Positions 35,361 to 47,200 of a stretch of DNA of 49,737 bases are shown one piece after another; positions within the stretch are counted from its first letter, which is position 1; each line of letters starts with the position of its first letter. Under the pieces are notes generated by a model. That model saw only the letters and a program-made list of their open reading frames with translations, ran no database searches and was not told the DNA's origin. The position numbers were made by a program, and so were the translations under genes. The DNA lies in contig NMRA01000514.1 of assembly GCA_002633005.1 (NCBI GenBank), forward strand, positions 262,281-312,017, in the 5' to 3' direction. Source of the DNA: Phoronis australis. Lineage: Eukaryota; Phoronida; Phoronidae.

Positions 35361-35417
35361 CGTTTCCAATTCTGCCTTGTTGGCAAGTAAATTTCCCAAT
35401 TTCTTGTAAGTAGCCAT
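35361..35417 (-). CDS. Ankyrin gene exon 1 (start codon)
   Basis: The ATG is at 35415-35417 and 19 codons follow, beginning MATYKKLGNLLANKAELET, before a consensus donor (ACG|gtaagag, gt at 35359-35360). It ends in phase 0, matching the phase-0 start of the capping exon at 26460. The peptide is helical and charged, with no signal peptide, so a cytosolic or nuclear protein is likely. The start was chosen because it is the only ATG giving an open frame into this strong donor. The intron to the next exon is about 8.9 kb. The join is inferred from phase and order, with no transcript evidence. Confidence 0.6.
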
Positions 35418-35546
35418 ATCTAAGCGTGGTCCTCAGAATTAGTTGTTCTACACCCAGTGATTGTCACGCGTATAAAAATACACTGTTGGATTTTACCAGA
35501 AATTTCCCTGAGTCATTGCTAAGTAGGTTATCGACGTTATCAACAA
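35418..35546. promoter_or_regulatory. Candidate divergent promoter region
   Basis: 129 bp separate the ankyrin gene's ATG (minus, 35417) from a plus-strand ATG (35547). A TATAAAAAT run at 35471-35479 lies about 75 bp before the plus-strand ATG, a usual distance for a TATA box plus a short 5' UTR. The same run read on the minus strand is AT-rich but not a clean TATA. No transcript start is visible from sequence alone. Confidence 0.35.
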
Positions 35547-35654
35547 ATGGCGGGTTACGATAGGGAGAATCGAGGCCAAGTACTTGACCTATATTCTACA
35601 GCTACTGACGTCGCACGGATGGCGCGATATGCAACTGGTCACCAGAGTTCATGA
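35547..35654 (+). CDS. Short ORF divergent from ankyrin gene
   Basis: ATG in the context aacaaATGG opens 35 codons (MAGYDRENRGQVLDLYSTAT, ending ARYATGHQSS) to TGA. The composition is good and it begins 75 bp after a TATA-like run. No convincing donor precedes the stop, so it is either a micro-ORF in a 5' leader, a very small gene, or chance. The product is not recognised. Confidence 0.3.
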   Translation: MAGYDRENRGQVLDLYSTATDVARMARYATGHQSS

Positions 35655-35984
35655 ACCAGGAAATAGATGTCCCTGGCAAGTGGCCATTGAAAAGTCTCTG
35701 TGTCTGGCGTTGAATCAACTCTTTGTTTAAAAACCCTTTTTGTAATATTTATCAATAATACAAACATGTATAAGTTAAGGTGACAGTGGTCAAAATGTTT
35801 GCAAACCTCTCGCGGTTGCTCGGCCTTAGTGCGGGTGTATCCACATCAGCATGTGACTGTGCTGTCCGGCATCTAAGTTAATCAAAGAAGCCGATTTTGC
35901 AAGGCAGTTCAATCTTCTAATTTATCAGCCAACTCATTGTTCAATACTGGCCAAATTAACGTTCACCCAATAAACAATATCATT

Positions 35985-36215
35985 TCATAATGCAAATTCA
36001 ACGATATAAGTCTTGGAGTTGTGGCAAACACGACTGAAGATTGGTGCCCCCTGAAACCTGGTGAATGATATTGGAAAGTAATCCTTTATGTCAAAATACA
36101 TGAAGAGCTTTGATAATTCACGTTTAGCTGTAATCCCCTGTACTGTTGAGATTAAACTCTCTGTCGGGTATTCTTCATTGAGAAATTTGTACCAAGCTAC
36201 GTGTAATTCAAACAT
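35985..36215 (-). other. Coding-like ORF upstream of ankyrin gene
   Basis: The 76-codon minus-strand ORF includes HVAWYKFLNEEYPTESLIST and DIKDYFPISFTRFQGAPIF. It is rich in aromatic and charged residues, unlike most chance ORFs here. It ends about 570 bp upstream of the ankyrin start and has no recognised domain. It may be a mobile-element remnant. Confidence 0.22.
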
Positions 36216-36885
36216 AAGTTTTCAAGTTGATTTTTGGATGGTGTTTTAACCCTGGGTTCACTTTGGCCTGCAAAACAAATTTATTCTACATGACATGAGT
36301 ACAAATTATGAACATGTCGGGTTACCTACATGTATAATCTAATCAAAGGCTAAAGCAAACAGTGCAGTTGGACTTCAGCATAACTGAATGACATTCATTT
36401 CAAGTTGTATGACAATCTATACCTAAGAATCGAAAAGGCGAGGTTATGAAATTGTTGGCAATTGCAATAAACTTCAATTCCCATTGTTTTTTATCAACTT
36501 TGGTTTGTTTACGAGGTTAGCATGATGGCAATGCAGAAACTTTACATAATGAGCAGCGCTAGTTGTATTTCCAACCAGAAGGTGGAGCAAAGCCCAGTCA
36601 TGTCACCTTATTATTGCTATATGGAGATTCAACCTGCGCAACCACGGTTAGTATTCAAATTTAAATCTTACAAGCATATTTGTGCTTCTTTAAAACTTAC
36701 AGCAAAACGAAGAATCTCTACATTGGCTTGAATAAATGGCAACAGGAATCTGTGAGCTTTTCATTAAAGCCTACTCTACAAGCACATCGGCTAAACCAAG
36801 GAGATTTTTATCTTGTTTCAAATTCGAACCCTGTTAACAGCATTAGGCCTATTAAAAAACAACGTAGGAATCAACAATTGGTCGG

Positions 36886-36945
36886 ACTTCAAGACTACTT
36901 GCCCGTACTTCAAGTCTATTTGCCCGCCGTACTTCAAGAGTAGCC
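36886..36945. repeat. Short tandem repeat, about 23-bp unit
   Basis: About 2.5 copies of GTACTTCAAG...TTGCCC. In the minus frame it reads as repeated LEVR. Confidence 0.7.
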
Positions 36946-37106
36946 TGCAATAGTGCAAGCAAGTTACTTGAGGGAAATGCAAAGTCATGCAAGTCTCTAT
37001 AAGATTTTATGCACATTAATACCAGACGACGTGACTGCAATAACGCATTTTATAAACTCGATCCTTTCGTACATGTACATATACATGTAGACCTACAGTA
37101 AGAAAC

Positions 37107-37223
37107 ATGGCCGTGCCAACTTGGGGGAAGGATCTTTTCAACCGTGACGCAGCTCAACTCGATCACAGCGGTCAAATCCCACCCACCATAAAAATCATGA
37201 CAATGGATGCTTTGAATTTTTAA
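37107..37223 (+). other. Short ORF ending in TAATAAA
   Basis: ATG in the context agaaacATGG opens 38 codons (MAVPTWGKDLFNRDAAQLDH, then SGQIPPTIKI...) to a TAA that overlaps AATAAA. The start context is good, but there is no family match. It may be a small exon-like relic. Confidence 0.2.
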
Positions 37224-37482
37224 TAAAACGAGCTAGGTCCGAAATTTCAAGTTTGAATGTCCAAAACTTTGGCCATGTAATAGTACAGCCTATTCCACCA
37301 GATAAAAATTCTAATGAGGTCATAGTCCCAACTTTCCTTATGTTTCCTGCCCGTGGCTACTTCAGCGGCCAACGGGAACTGTGGATCAAATTTTTCTCCA
37401 GATGTTCAGCAAATATCTCAAGAATACTCAGTGGCACATACATGTTTTCAATAAGGGGTGTTAGGATTTGAGCGAATTAGAG

Positions 37483-37545
37483 GCGGCGTAGCGCCGAGCG
37501 CAAGGAATGTCGAGAGGAGGTTTCCCCCTCTCGTGTAAGATTTTT
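37483..37545. repeat. GC-rich hairpin-forming segment
   Basis: GCGGCGTAGCGCCG and GAGAGGAGGTTTCCCCCTCTC are consecutive inverted repeats in an otherwise AT-rich area. Possibly the end of a mobile element. Confidence 0.4.
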
Positions 37546-39616
37546 GTGGTCTTTAGTAGCTAATTTCGTTTTACTGGCGAAATTTTTTTTCAGTTTTTAT
37601 TTTTGATCCTGTCCCGAGGGGAGTGATTAAACCCGCTGAACCCTCCCCCTGTAGATCTGCCTCTGATACTCTTGGCACGTTTATTCCTCGACTAAGTGTT
37701 GGAAAAACAAGCGTCAAATATGTTTCTTAGCTAGCTACTAGTTATCAGTGCAGTCTCGGTATGATAATAGCAGCATATATACCTAATTCACGCGGCGGAC
37801 ATTAAAATTGAAAGCGGAGCTCATTGCGATAAACAAAGCGGAAGTTGACATTGCGTGAGTTAAATGGCCGGTCTTTCGAGGCCAACCTATATAATACATC
37901 TTTAAAATGTGTCGATAATTAACCACAGAGACGTAGAAAAATGCATTAGAGAACACGTCAATGCACCAAAGATTTTTCTGACGAAAGGGTATAAATGTTT
38001 TAGGAAAACTAGCTTCGAAACATGAAAATAAATATGACTAAAATGCAGCCATCGTAGTGTTATAGAATGGGTATTATGCTGAATTCAGGGTTACGTTTCT
38101 TCTTGTAAATTGTTGATACAAATGCTTTCTTTACGAACAAGTTGAAGATATATTCGACAGTGGTGGCTCATCGCATTTTGGTGTCATGTGAAATTAGTCA
38201 CATCTGGTTTAATTTGTTTATCAAGAATATTAACATCAAGCATAGCTTAGGTCCTGGTGAGGTAGGGGATACCGGGACTAACAGTTGCTTTGTCATTGAT
38301 CTGAAAGAATAACTAATGTAAGTTAATATTGTTTTTATTAAAATAAAAAACCAGGCTCGCAATTGAAAATAAATTATTTGACCATTTATTTAATTTTGAA
38401 AAATAAATTAAAAACGACCACAGCCCAGAAATTGCTTTCGTATTACATTCAGGTTCTCATTCATTCCCTTGCACACATACACAAGTAATTCTTTGACCAT
38501 CAATTCTGCTTTCTTGGTTTTAATAATTCATGTGTTAGGCCATTGCAATGAATCTGGACCAAGTTGAATTTCAAAATTAAAACACATAATCCGTTCGTCC
38601 AAAGCATAACCTCGTTTTAGAGCTCCATTTCAGTTAACTGAACAGAGCAAGCATAGTTTGCATCAGTGTTTCTTCAAATGAGGGGCCTCGTTCATCCGAG
38701 GGAAGGTGCCTGAGGGGATAATTTTTTTCGAAAATCTACCTACCGATCATCGTCAATAGCACCCCTGCTCTGTCATTTGCAAGCTGTCACAGGCTCTGTC
38801 TCAAGTAACATTTTGTGCTCTTTCATATTGTCACCTGTGTGGTTATAGGTGATTACCTTCGGTGAGAACTTTTCAATCACTAGGGGAATTTTTAGGCCTC
38901 GTGGGGGGATTTCGCTGGCTTTTTCAATATTTTTGAGAGGGGAATAGGGCCGATATTCGGCCCCAAAATCGAGGAATTGAAGGCCTTGTCCTCATTGGAA
39001 AGAAAAATGCATCATCTTTCAACCCGTAGTCATGAAAGCAGACAGCCTGGCTGCCCGAAGATAAGTGGTCGCTTTGCTCGGTAAGTCGGTGACTGAGATG
39101 CGACAAAATATGATCTGACTTTTCGAAAATATTTTTTATTTTACACGGACATATTTTCCTTCGCGGCGGCGTATGGCAACGACCAACGCTTCCGAATCTC
39201 AACGCCCTTAGGGATTGTAAAACAGACAGTTGAGTGTATTTGTTGTACTCGTTCGAGCAACGCAGAATACAACCAGTATGCCGAAAAGTCAACAGAACTA
39301 TCGTAGTGAGCCTCGTTTTGGAACGCGCCTACTGTCGGCGTGTTACAACTATTGTGTGATTGCCATTTCTAAGATGTCTGGATCCTGAATCTGTTTACGC
39401 TTCTCAAACCAAACAGGAACGTTGTGCCAGCTGTGACACTGATGAATTATTACATGAGTGCATGAACTATTGAAACAACTGTATACTGTCAAAACTTTAT
39501 GCCCATTATTACAATCACGTCTAGTATTCTACTCACAATTCTGGGCTCATTTTCTGGAATTTACACACATGACCTGACACCTGTCGTGATCAAGTCAACT
39601 AAGGATACTGGTGTTA
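37546..39616. other. No gene recognised
   Basis: A 17-nt hairpin GGGCCGATATTCGGCCC lies at 38947-38963. A 122-codon minus-strand ORF (38924-39292) covers this palindrome but has no domain and no splice support. Confidence 0.45.
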
Positions 39617-39679
39617 CAAACTACTTGACCCAATTTGAGTGCAAGAAAATGCTCTTTTGCTGACAAGTCTTTAAGGGGT

Positions 39680-39800
39680 TGTTCTGAAACCATTCAACCC
39701 CCACACACCACGACCCCCTCGACCCACGACCACTTCGACACACGGCCGACGAACCGGCACGACCCCCCCACAACCCCCTCGATCCAGCCCGGCGACACAA
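39680..39800. repeat. C/A-rich low-complexity tract
   Basis: Repeated CACGACC, CCCTCGA and similar words, strongly C-rich on the plus strand. It opens long ORFs on both strands only because stops are absent from such sequence. Confidence 0.75.
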
Positions 39801-39899
39801 GCTCGACTCGATCTGAGCATGAAACAAGCGCTGACTTGCAGTGCCAACGTGTCGATAATCGATTCTGCAATTTTAACTTTTTGTGACGAAACAGAACTA

Positions 39900-40130
39900 C
39901 AGTGCAGCCGGGCTACCTCACGCCTGGCCACACCGGAGCGCAACCGGAATACAGGCGTGCCAGAAATCGGTCGCCTCACGCCTACTCTCCAGGTAGTCCT
40001 CATGAATTCCTCCGGTTTAGTTAATGTCTTCCTCACGCCTCGTTTACGCTTTCTTCGCGCCTCCGTCACGCTTACCTCACGCTTTCTTCACGCCTTCGGT
40101 AGCTGTGGTAACCATGGTGGAGCACCGGGC
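39900..40130. repeat. CTCACGCCT-rich segment
   Basis: CTCACGCCT or close variants occur at 39917, 39975, 40032, 40076 and 40088, mixed with ACCGGAGCGCAACCGGAAT. A related segment lies at 41120-41275. Confidence 0.65.
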
Positions 40131-40133
40131 TAA

Positions 40134-41119
40134 TCAGTAAAAATACATGTGACCTCTTGATTGCCTGTCGTTTCGGTCAAGTTGCAAAGACATTATAGTA
40201 TATTATACAGTATCTTTGCAAGCGGTCATCTATCACACTTGGGTTCCGACTAACTCTGTAATCTCACGTGTTGTTTTTACAGACGTCTTCCTTCAGCTCG
40301 TCTTGTGTTACACTTACATGTTCAGTGTACGTGTTCAATTTTCGACTTAAGAGCCAGTCCCATCAACGACAAATATGTACAGTAACCACGATTAGTAAAT
40401 ACGAATAAACGCGACCCTGTGCCCAGAGTCATCTTTACAAGGCTGTGGACTCCTTGAAACTTGTCACAGGTGGATATAGTTAATTCTCCCTAAAAATAGC
40501 CTACGCATCTTGTGAAGTATTGTGTCACTCCGTAAATTTTTGCACCGCACTGGCGTACAGAAAATTTAAATAGGCCGCCCTTCTGACATACCCATCCCTT
40601 ACTGCAAGCAAATGTTTTGACTTAAAAGTCCTGAATCCGTAGTGCAGTTCAATTATTTATAGCCCCCTCCCCATAGTACATGCGTTTCGACTGAGTACAC
40701 AGTATCCCCGGGGTACTTCTTCACTAAAATAATAATAGCGGTCATCTGTTTGACTAGTCAAATGCATGGGCGTGATCAGTTTTCTCCGCATGATGCCGGA
40801 AATTGGGATCAATGTGCTCAGAATTGACATGCTATGCTCCTTCACATCGGCAATTGAATAATTCTGCCGTGTACACGCGTGTTAAGATTCTTTATTAGTT
40901 TATATAAAGAACAAATAATTATATATCAGTGAAAAGTAAAGTCCACAGGTCTGTTTTCTGAAGTGACTTAAGATTTGAGTGGGAAATTTTGGTCTTTTAC
41001 TGCACGTGGCGATTTCAAAAAAAAATAAACCTCACATGAGCAAAAGTCTATGAGAATACACACATCACTGCTAGTTACTGATGTAATTTTAATAAATTAC
41101 TTTGTCAACTGCGATGCAG
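40134..41119. other. No gene recognised
   Basis: Intergenic-looking sequence between the two CTCACGC-rich segments; chance ORFs only. Confidence 0.45.
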
Positions 41120-41275
41120 GTAAACTCACGCCTAACTCACGGTAACCTCCGGGTACAGTCACGCTTAGGCTCACGCCAGCTGTCACGGTTGATTCAAGCC
41201 TCACTCTCCGGTCCGTCTCCGGTTACGGTTACGGGTGGCTAGACCGGAGAGACACCGGAGAGAGTCTAATAATTC
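41120..41275. repeat. CTCACGCCT-rich segment with inverted repeat
   Basis: CTCACGC variants at 41125, 41137, 41158 and 41170 are followed by arms 41204-41223 (CTCTCCGGTCCGTCTCCGGT) and 41243-41262 (ACCGGAGAGACACCGGAGAG), an inverted repeat matching at 17 of 20 positions around a 19-nt loop. Confidence 0.75.
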
Positions 41276-42092
41276 AGTGGCTTTACCGTAATCTATCAGA
41301 GTCAGTGTCACCAAAGTTGAAAGCTTCATTTTTTTCTTTGTTAAAGAAAAATTGAGTAAGAGCTGAGTCTAGTACCTTGTAGTTGGAAGTTGTCAGTTTC
41401 GTTTAACAGTATTCAAAGAAAGAGCCACGTGCAGCTTTCAAAATGCATCATTGGTGAGAAGACAAGGTGCAGGATTATAACGTACAGACTACCACCCAAA
41501 CAAAAGGAATTCCATATTCACGTTCATTCAAACGGAGACTAACCCAAACACCATACATGTAGCTTACCTACACCACGCGGTGCATTTTTCTATGTACAGA
41601 TAACTAAAATCATAGAACTCGAGTACTGGAATGCCAATTCCCTCTTGCTGCCCATGTATTCTAGGGTAAGAGATTGATATAGCAGCGGTCTGTTCGTGAT
41701 ACGTGTATTTTGCAATGGTCGATTGACTTTTGACTGCGTCTTGCAGTTTTCAAATCGACTTTTTTCTTGAAATGACCTACCAAAGGCGATAGTCAAAATG
41801 ATAAAATGTACACATACAGCACCAAAGGGAATTCAAAACTCATATTTACCGAACAGTTACACCAAATTCACTTAAACGACTACTGGTGTTCAGATACAGC
41901 CACACAATATCAAGGTCACCCAGCGGATCTTAAGAAAAGAGGTTCATGTCACACTCTAGTTTTAACATATTACACAAAGTAAATAGTACGATCGAAAGCT
42001 TATGCTAGTGTTATCGAAGGAGCGACTGCGTAAAATATTTGCTCCACTGTCATCCAAACATTTAAATGAACATAAAGGACATGTTGTAGTTG
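41276..42092. other. Downstream of EAR gene, nothing firm
   Basis: This should contain the 3' UTR of the EAR gene on the minus strand. I see no AATAAA on the minus strand in this stretch. Confidence 0.4.
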
Positions 42093-42547
42093 TCAGGTCC
42101 ATTTGTACAGATTTAGAGTTCCCTCGCGCGTACGTACAATACTGTCACCATAGTCATTAATGCGACTACTTAACTGAGCTAGATATAAATAACCATCACG
42201 GTGAAACGACCGCCACATTATGCACTCGCTTGCATTCAGTTGCGCATGCTCATAGAAACGACCATCGGTGCCACGTTTATAAATCACTGACGAGTTGTTG
42301 AACTGGGGTGTCACATAATATAACTGATTGCCAGCTTCAAAAAATGTTGCATATCGGTTGCTATGGTTGGGCAGAGTTTCCAAGTAGTCAAATCGCCTGG
42401 CTGTCTGATTCCACTTGAAAATGGTCGGTGACTGTTTAACACTGTCATCAGTGACAGCCATGTTTCGGACTCCGCTCTTAGTTCTAAATGTAGTTGGAGC
42501 AGTTTTTCCGCCAAAAATCTTGGGCAGCGTTTGATAAGTACTCCATT
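42093..42547 (-). CDS. Terminal exon with about three EAR/EPTP repeats
   Basis: The exon begins after acceptor ttcattgcag|AATGG in phase 1 and runs 151 codons to a TGA at 42093-42095. Three EAR-like units can be read. The first runs from WSTYQTLPKIFGG to PTIFKWNQTARRF, the second has NRYATFFEAGNQLYYV and SSVIYKRGTDGRF, and the third has MWRSFHRDGYLYLAQ and ends LNLYKWT then stop. The (I/V/L)(F/Y)KW-type ending and the central F..(G)..LYYV/YLYLA strand are the EAR signature. Known EAR domains usually carry seven units (a full propeller), so three followed by a stop is short. Possible N-glycosylation sites (NQT, NSS, NAS) agree with an extracellular protein. No AATAAA was seen close downstream. 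Confidence 0.8.
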
Positions 42548-43533
42548 CTGCAATGAAAATGGTGACGTCACATAAAAAGTGTCACTTTTAAGAAAACTAG
42601 TTCTGTTGAGCTGTGAGAACACACAGACACATACTAGTGTTGCCTTGTCCAAACTAAGTAAACCACTCTTCTTGTAAAAAGTCTACTCGCAACATTTACG
42701 CAGCTTGACATATCTGGTGCCTGTGCTGCCACCTTCGGTGTAGATACCAAACAGGGACATGGCCTGAAATACAGCTCAGCTACAGTAGGCCCCTTTGGCA
42801 AACAAAGACTGGGGGACTGCATGTGGTCTGCAGCAATTCTGTGAGGCTAATGACCACATACAATAGCGTCTCACACACTTTTTGACAAAATGCCAATTCA
42901 AAATATTGTTTTTGACAAAATGTTCTCGCAAAAGGTTTAATTTGGGAGGTGAAAATTTACAAAGAATTCAAAGGATTGTCACACAGCTACAGAATTCCAG
43001 AGGATTTTCAACATTTTTGCAATGTCTTGCTGAACTTGTAAAACTCAATTGAGATTATTTATTTTGTCAGTATGATGCATGTACATCTTATCGAACTGTC
43101 CTAGAATTCATTTGAAACGACTAATAAAAAACAGCGCCTACCGAAAGGTGACATCTGTGAAACTAAACTAAAAATGACCACACTTTTAAACATATTAATT
43201 ACCGATTACTCCCCATGGTCGACAAGAAAACAATTCGTTTAATATTTTTCCTAATTACTTAAAAATCGCTTTATGTTCTCATTTTGCTTTGTCGACCTTA
43301 TCATTGTAATACTGAATGCTGTCACTTAGGACATGTATCACACCTTTTGTAACACATCGGACTTCTTTCTAGCTTCAAATTTCCTTTTAGTGGTGATAAT
43401 TATGTGCCGACTTTCAGTAATGAAACAAATCATTCCCAATAGAAAGCCACGTGCCTTGCTCTTTGACTGAAGTTTACATGCGCGAGAAGGAAAGAATTGA
43501 ATCGAAGGAAATACCAGAATGTTCGAAATAACG

Positions 43534-43969
43534 CAATGAATGCACTACCTGTAACTAGTGAATGGCCATACAGAAAATGCACTAGATATAACAGGTGAAT
43601 GGCTATACAGACAATGCACTAGATATAACCGGTGAATGGTTATACAGACAATGCACTAGATATAACCGGTAAATGGCTATACAGACAATGCACTAGATAT
43701 AACCGGTGAATGGCAATACAGACAATGCACTAGATATAACCGGTGAATGGCTATACATACAATGCACTAGATATAACCGGTGAGTGGTTATACAGACAAT
43801 GCACTACATATAACCGGTGAATGGCAATACAGACAATGCAGTACTTATACCAGTGAATGGCTATACTGACAATGCACTACATCTATGCAGTGAATGGCAA
43901 ACAGACAATGCACTACACATAACAGTGAATGGCTATACAGAAAACGCGCTACATTTAACCAGTGAATGT
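43534..43969. repeat. 37-bp minisatellite, about 11 copies
   Basis: The unit contains GTGAATGGCTATACAGACAA and then TGCACTAGATATAACCG. Units start at 43558, 43595 and 43632, exactly 37 bp apart; the last copies (from about 43840) are more diverged and slightly shorter. It lies in the last intron of the EAR gene. A period of 37 is not a multiple of three, so the array is not coding. Confidence 0.93.
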
Positions 43970-44182
43970 CAAGAACAAACTCCATGGGAAGTGAACGCTA
44001 AAGTTTACTCGAGGTTAAACTCCGGATCCATTATTTAGGAATCCGGTGCATGCCACGCTTTGAGTAAACTGTCACCTTTCATGGCGTTTTCAGGTGCTGG
44101 CTTGTAAGTAAAGTTTGGTGGTTTAATTTTTAAAACCATCAAAGCAAAATAGGGCTCGGTCCTTACTGCAAACAGTATATAC

Positions 44183-44283
44183 CTTTGTTCCATTCCTTTT
44201 TAGCCTGCACCGGGCTCAAAACATAGTCGAAATACACCACCTGGCGGATTTCACCCACCATGTATAGACTCATGCAGCATTGC
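44183..44283 (-). CDS. EAR gene internal exon, possible beta-sandwich strand region
   Basis: A 101-nt exon (acceptor atgttcacag|G, donor AAAG|gtatat), phase 2 in and phase 1 out. The peptide reads QCCMSLYMVGEIRQVVYFDY then VLSPVQAKKEWNK. The alternation of strand residues with a D/E-G-type turn resembles the end of LamG/TSPN-like beta-sandwich domains, which precede EAR repeats in TSPEAR. This resemblance is weak. The exon joins in frame to the EAR exon, making Glu at the junction. The intron downstream (42548-44182) holds a minisatellite. Confidence 0.6.
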
Positions 44284-47200
44284 CTGTGAACATTTACAAT
44301 TACGTATGCAAAATGGCAGAGCAGAGGTACACTAACACTACAAATCCCTTGTCTCAAAGATTTTAGCATTTCAATCATGGAGTATCCAGTGATTTTAATG
44401 TTCAACTATATTTGATTCTTTTCTCAACAGAATGAATAATAGGAACTCTAAACATCTTATTTTTACCAATCAAGAAACCCTTCTCAACTCATATTTGCTT
44501 AATCATTTAATAAGTTATCCCCATGAATGTATCTAACGCTAGGCTTAATTTGTTAACATACAGTTGGGCCCTCACGACTTTTCATTAATGCTGGAACGGC
44601 ATGTGAATCGTTTATATTGACGCTCGTTTACTGGATATGCAGACTCTTTGCTTTCATCAATGAGAATATATGTGGATCCTCATCGTGTAGTCGACGCGTT
44701 GAATAACATTGAGTTGTGAATATAGGATCACAAACACTCCATGGCAATGATAGCCTTTAGTGGAACAACTACACTGTATCTATAGTGACCATATCTAGTG
44801 TACACTGAATTTACACATTAAGTGACATATATTGTTAGCAAATACCTCAAACAAAAAAAAAAACACAGCGGACGAATGCTCTCTTCGGTTTTGTTAATTT
44901 GCGCCTTTTTTGTGCAACTGATATTCCGGAATCAAGTTGACATATTTTACCTCAGTGTCTTACCTAAGTACACCTTATGGGCTGTATTGTCACTACTCAT
45001 GGTGGGCGCTGGATCTGATTGGTTGTTTTGTTCAAGTTCACCATCCAAGTAAAATGTAAACCTGAAAAAACAGCTTGGTTGAAATTCACGGATCTTAAAG
45101 TCCCTATAAAATGAGCCAACTGCCTTTTAGATATGTTAAATACATGTACTTTTGTGCAACACATCTTTGTTTCGTTTTATTCCACACAACCACTAACTAA
45201 TTACTACGCATTTTGTGCCCCCCATATTATGTGCCCCCATCAGAAATCCCTTTTATTCTCTCGACGAATCACAGTAGACTGGCCTATTGACATCATCGTT
45301 GAGAACCAGCAACACATTACCGCGCTAACCACAACCTGTAGTGAGCACCTGATCAGCTGCTGGGACAGTAAAAAACAAAGTAGTTTTGCTCAAGGAACGT
45401 CACCAATTAGAAACATCGCCGACGTTAGGCATCAATGTCGACTGATAATGCAATATTACTAAGCAAAACAATGGTGTCAGGCAAAGCACCCTTCGAACCG
45501 AACAGCGGCGTAGATCTCGGATAGGGTCTGCCATCGATTCACTCACGACCCACGACGAACCAATTTTCGAAGTATTTGCACCCACGTAAAAGGTCCTACA
45601 ACAGCTACGTTTCGTACTGAATCTGACAACGGCAAACTTACCGAACTCTGTGGTGGAAAAAATACTTATTTTTCACGTAAGATGTCTTGATTATCCACTA
45701 ACAATATCCTCGGCAATAAATCACCGCGACATGGTCGGTACCATTTTATGCGATCGTGGCTCAGAAATGTCGTCAATTAACGGTGTGGGTGAATGTAGCC
45801 TACGTCTCTTTTTTATCGCGAAAAAAACAAACGTAAAGATGACAACCCTTGGCTGTTACTTGCCAAACGACGGTCACAACTTGTCTTGCATCAGAATGAA
45901 AGTAAGTCGACAACAAATTCTCAAGCCCTCTTTTCTGGGACAGCACGCGCGACATATATATGAGTCATCTGTCACTCACGTGTTGCAGCCAATGTATCAC
46001 GTACTCCAGCGGTGAGAACGTAGAGGTGCACACCTCCCAAGTCGCACATCAAAAGAGTACGGCGGCCGTTCTAAATAAAATATTGCACTGGCTTGGCTCG
46101 ATTAAGTGCTTGGGTGTTGCATATACTCGAATGCACGTGACCATAAGATGAGCGCTGATTCAACTTGAGTTTTGTGGCACATTCTTTGAAATCTAACATC
46201 GGCCGGGAAAGGGTGCACTTATAAACCCCGCACGTGAACGTCAGGCAATACGGCTTTGGGTACACTTTGGAGGCACGCACTGAAAAAAGTGTGCAGTCAG
46301 CATGTCGATGGGTTGTGCTATGACGGGAACGGCGTATTTCCCTGACTTCAAAGTATAAAATGCCTTGTGCAATTGGTCTTTCAAATCGAACACTAGTTTA
46401 AATATGACAACCTATTCGCAGCGCTAACTTTGTCCTTTGTGCTCAATATTTTGTTTCCACCTCAATCGCACTTAGATTTTCCTGCAGGTCTCACTAATCG
46501 GCGTGCAGATAGCTGCGTCGGTTACGGGTTAAGTTTCGTATGCCTTGTGTAAAATGCCTTTGTCTTCAAATGACGGTCCGTAGCGAGTTCCGTGACAATT
46601 GGCCGGTAAGTTTCCCCTTCTGTTTCACTTTACTCGTATTCCTCTGGCTTGAACATACACGGCGCTAATCCATCCAAACGTTGTTCCTACATTTTCTTAA
46701 TCTTCCATTTCGCAGTACTTTTCATTGAACGTCCGTCCATTGCAAGGTATTAGGCCTTTACTTTTCTAACCCAAGTGCGAAAAGTCTCGGGTCATTCTTT
46801 TTCATCGTGCTGCGAGTGAGCTTTTCGCTTCGTTAAGATGTGTAACGCCGACTTACTCCCCGACATAATCCCGTAATTATCACGGAGCGACTACAAACAA
46901 ATTTAATTCTCCGGTACACGCATTCCGCCAGGATGTCGCCGTGGGTCCGACAAATCTCCATTCATTGCAAACCTGTCCCCCAATGCACGCAGGGACCCTG
47001 CTTGTTAAATCTGTTCGTTAAACCCGGACGTCTTTGTGAATAAGTATTTGATGTTAGACTGAGTATGTGGTCCCCACCGAGAACGCGCTACTGTCTTTGG
47101 CGACGTTAACTATCAAGGGACAGTGAGTTGTAGGATATTATATGCACGTGGAAGTGTCGAGATAAGTGTCGTATAGTATTTGAGCTTGGTTGTCTATAAC

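Larger units (their letters stand above)
5532..35417 (-). other. Ankyrin-repeat gene (15 exons seen, 3' end not found)
   Basis: Gene span assembled by hand on the minus strand. A short first exon, a capping-repeat exon and thirteen 99-nt exons, each one 33-residue ankyrin repeat, share phase-0 boundaries. Thirteen of the fifteen have canonical splice sites; the exceptions are the donor of 9551-9649 and the acceptor of 9119-9217. If all are joined, the visible protein is about 480 residues: 19 N-terminal residues, a 32-residue cap and 13 repeats. Ankyrin repeats are protein-binding scaffolds; no enzymatic, death, SAM or membrane domain is visible, so partner and pathway are unknown. The two 5' introns are about 8.9 and 8.3 kb, while introns in the array are about 335-395 nt. 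No terminal exon or poly(A) site was recognised left of 5532, although the last exon has a good donor, so the gene should continue. Not matched to a named ankyrin family. Confidence 0.8.

Noticed and set aside
36822-36838. GGTTCGAATTT on the minus strand, resembling a tRNA B box
   Set aside because: No matching A box or cloverleaf around it. No tRNA, rRNA or CRISPR array was recognised anywhere in the window.
39671-40069. 132-codon minus ORF and overlapping plus ORFs
   Set aside because: Created by a C/A-rich and CTCACGC-rich low-complexity tract that lacks stop codons on both strands.
42634-42822. Minus-strand open stretch after an acceptor-like ttgctgcag, inside the last EAR-gene intron
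   Set aside because: Its end phase (0) does not fit the phase-1 start of the terminal EAR exon, and no EAR or LamG pattern is visible.
43817-44038. Plus ORF with repeated NGYTDNAL motif
   Set aside because: It is the translation of the 3' end of the 37-bp minisatellite; the period is not a multiple of three across the array.
45400-45585. Minus ORF starting MGANTSK with a hydrophobic segment, a possible alternative first exon
   Set aside because: A possible donor exists after 13 codons, but the phase does not fit the next EAR-gene exon, and an overlapping plus ORF is equally long.
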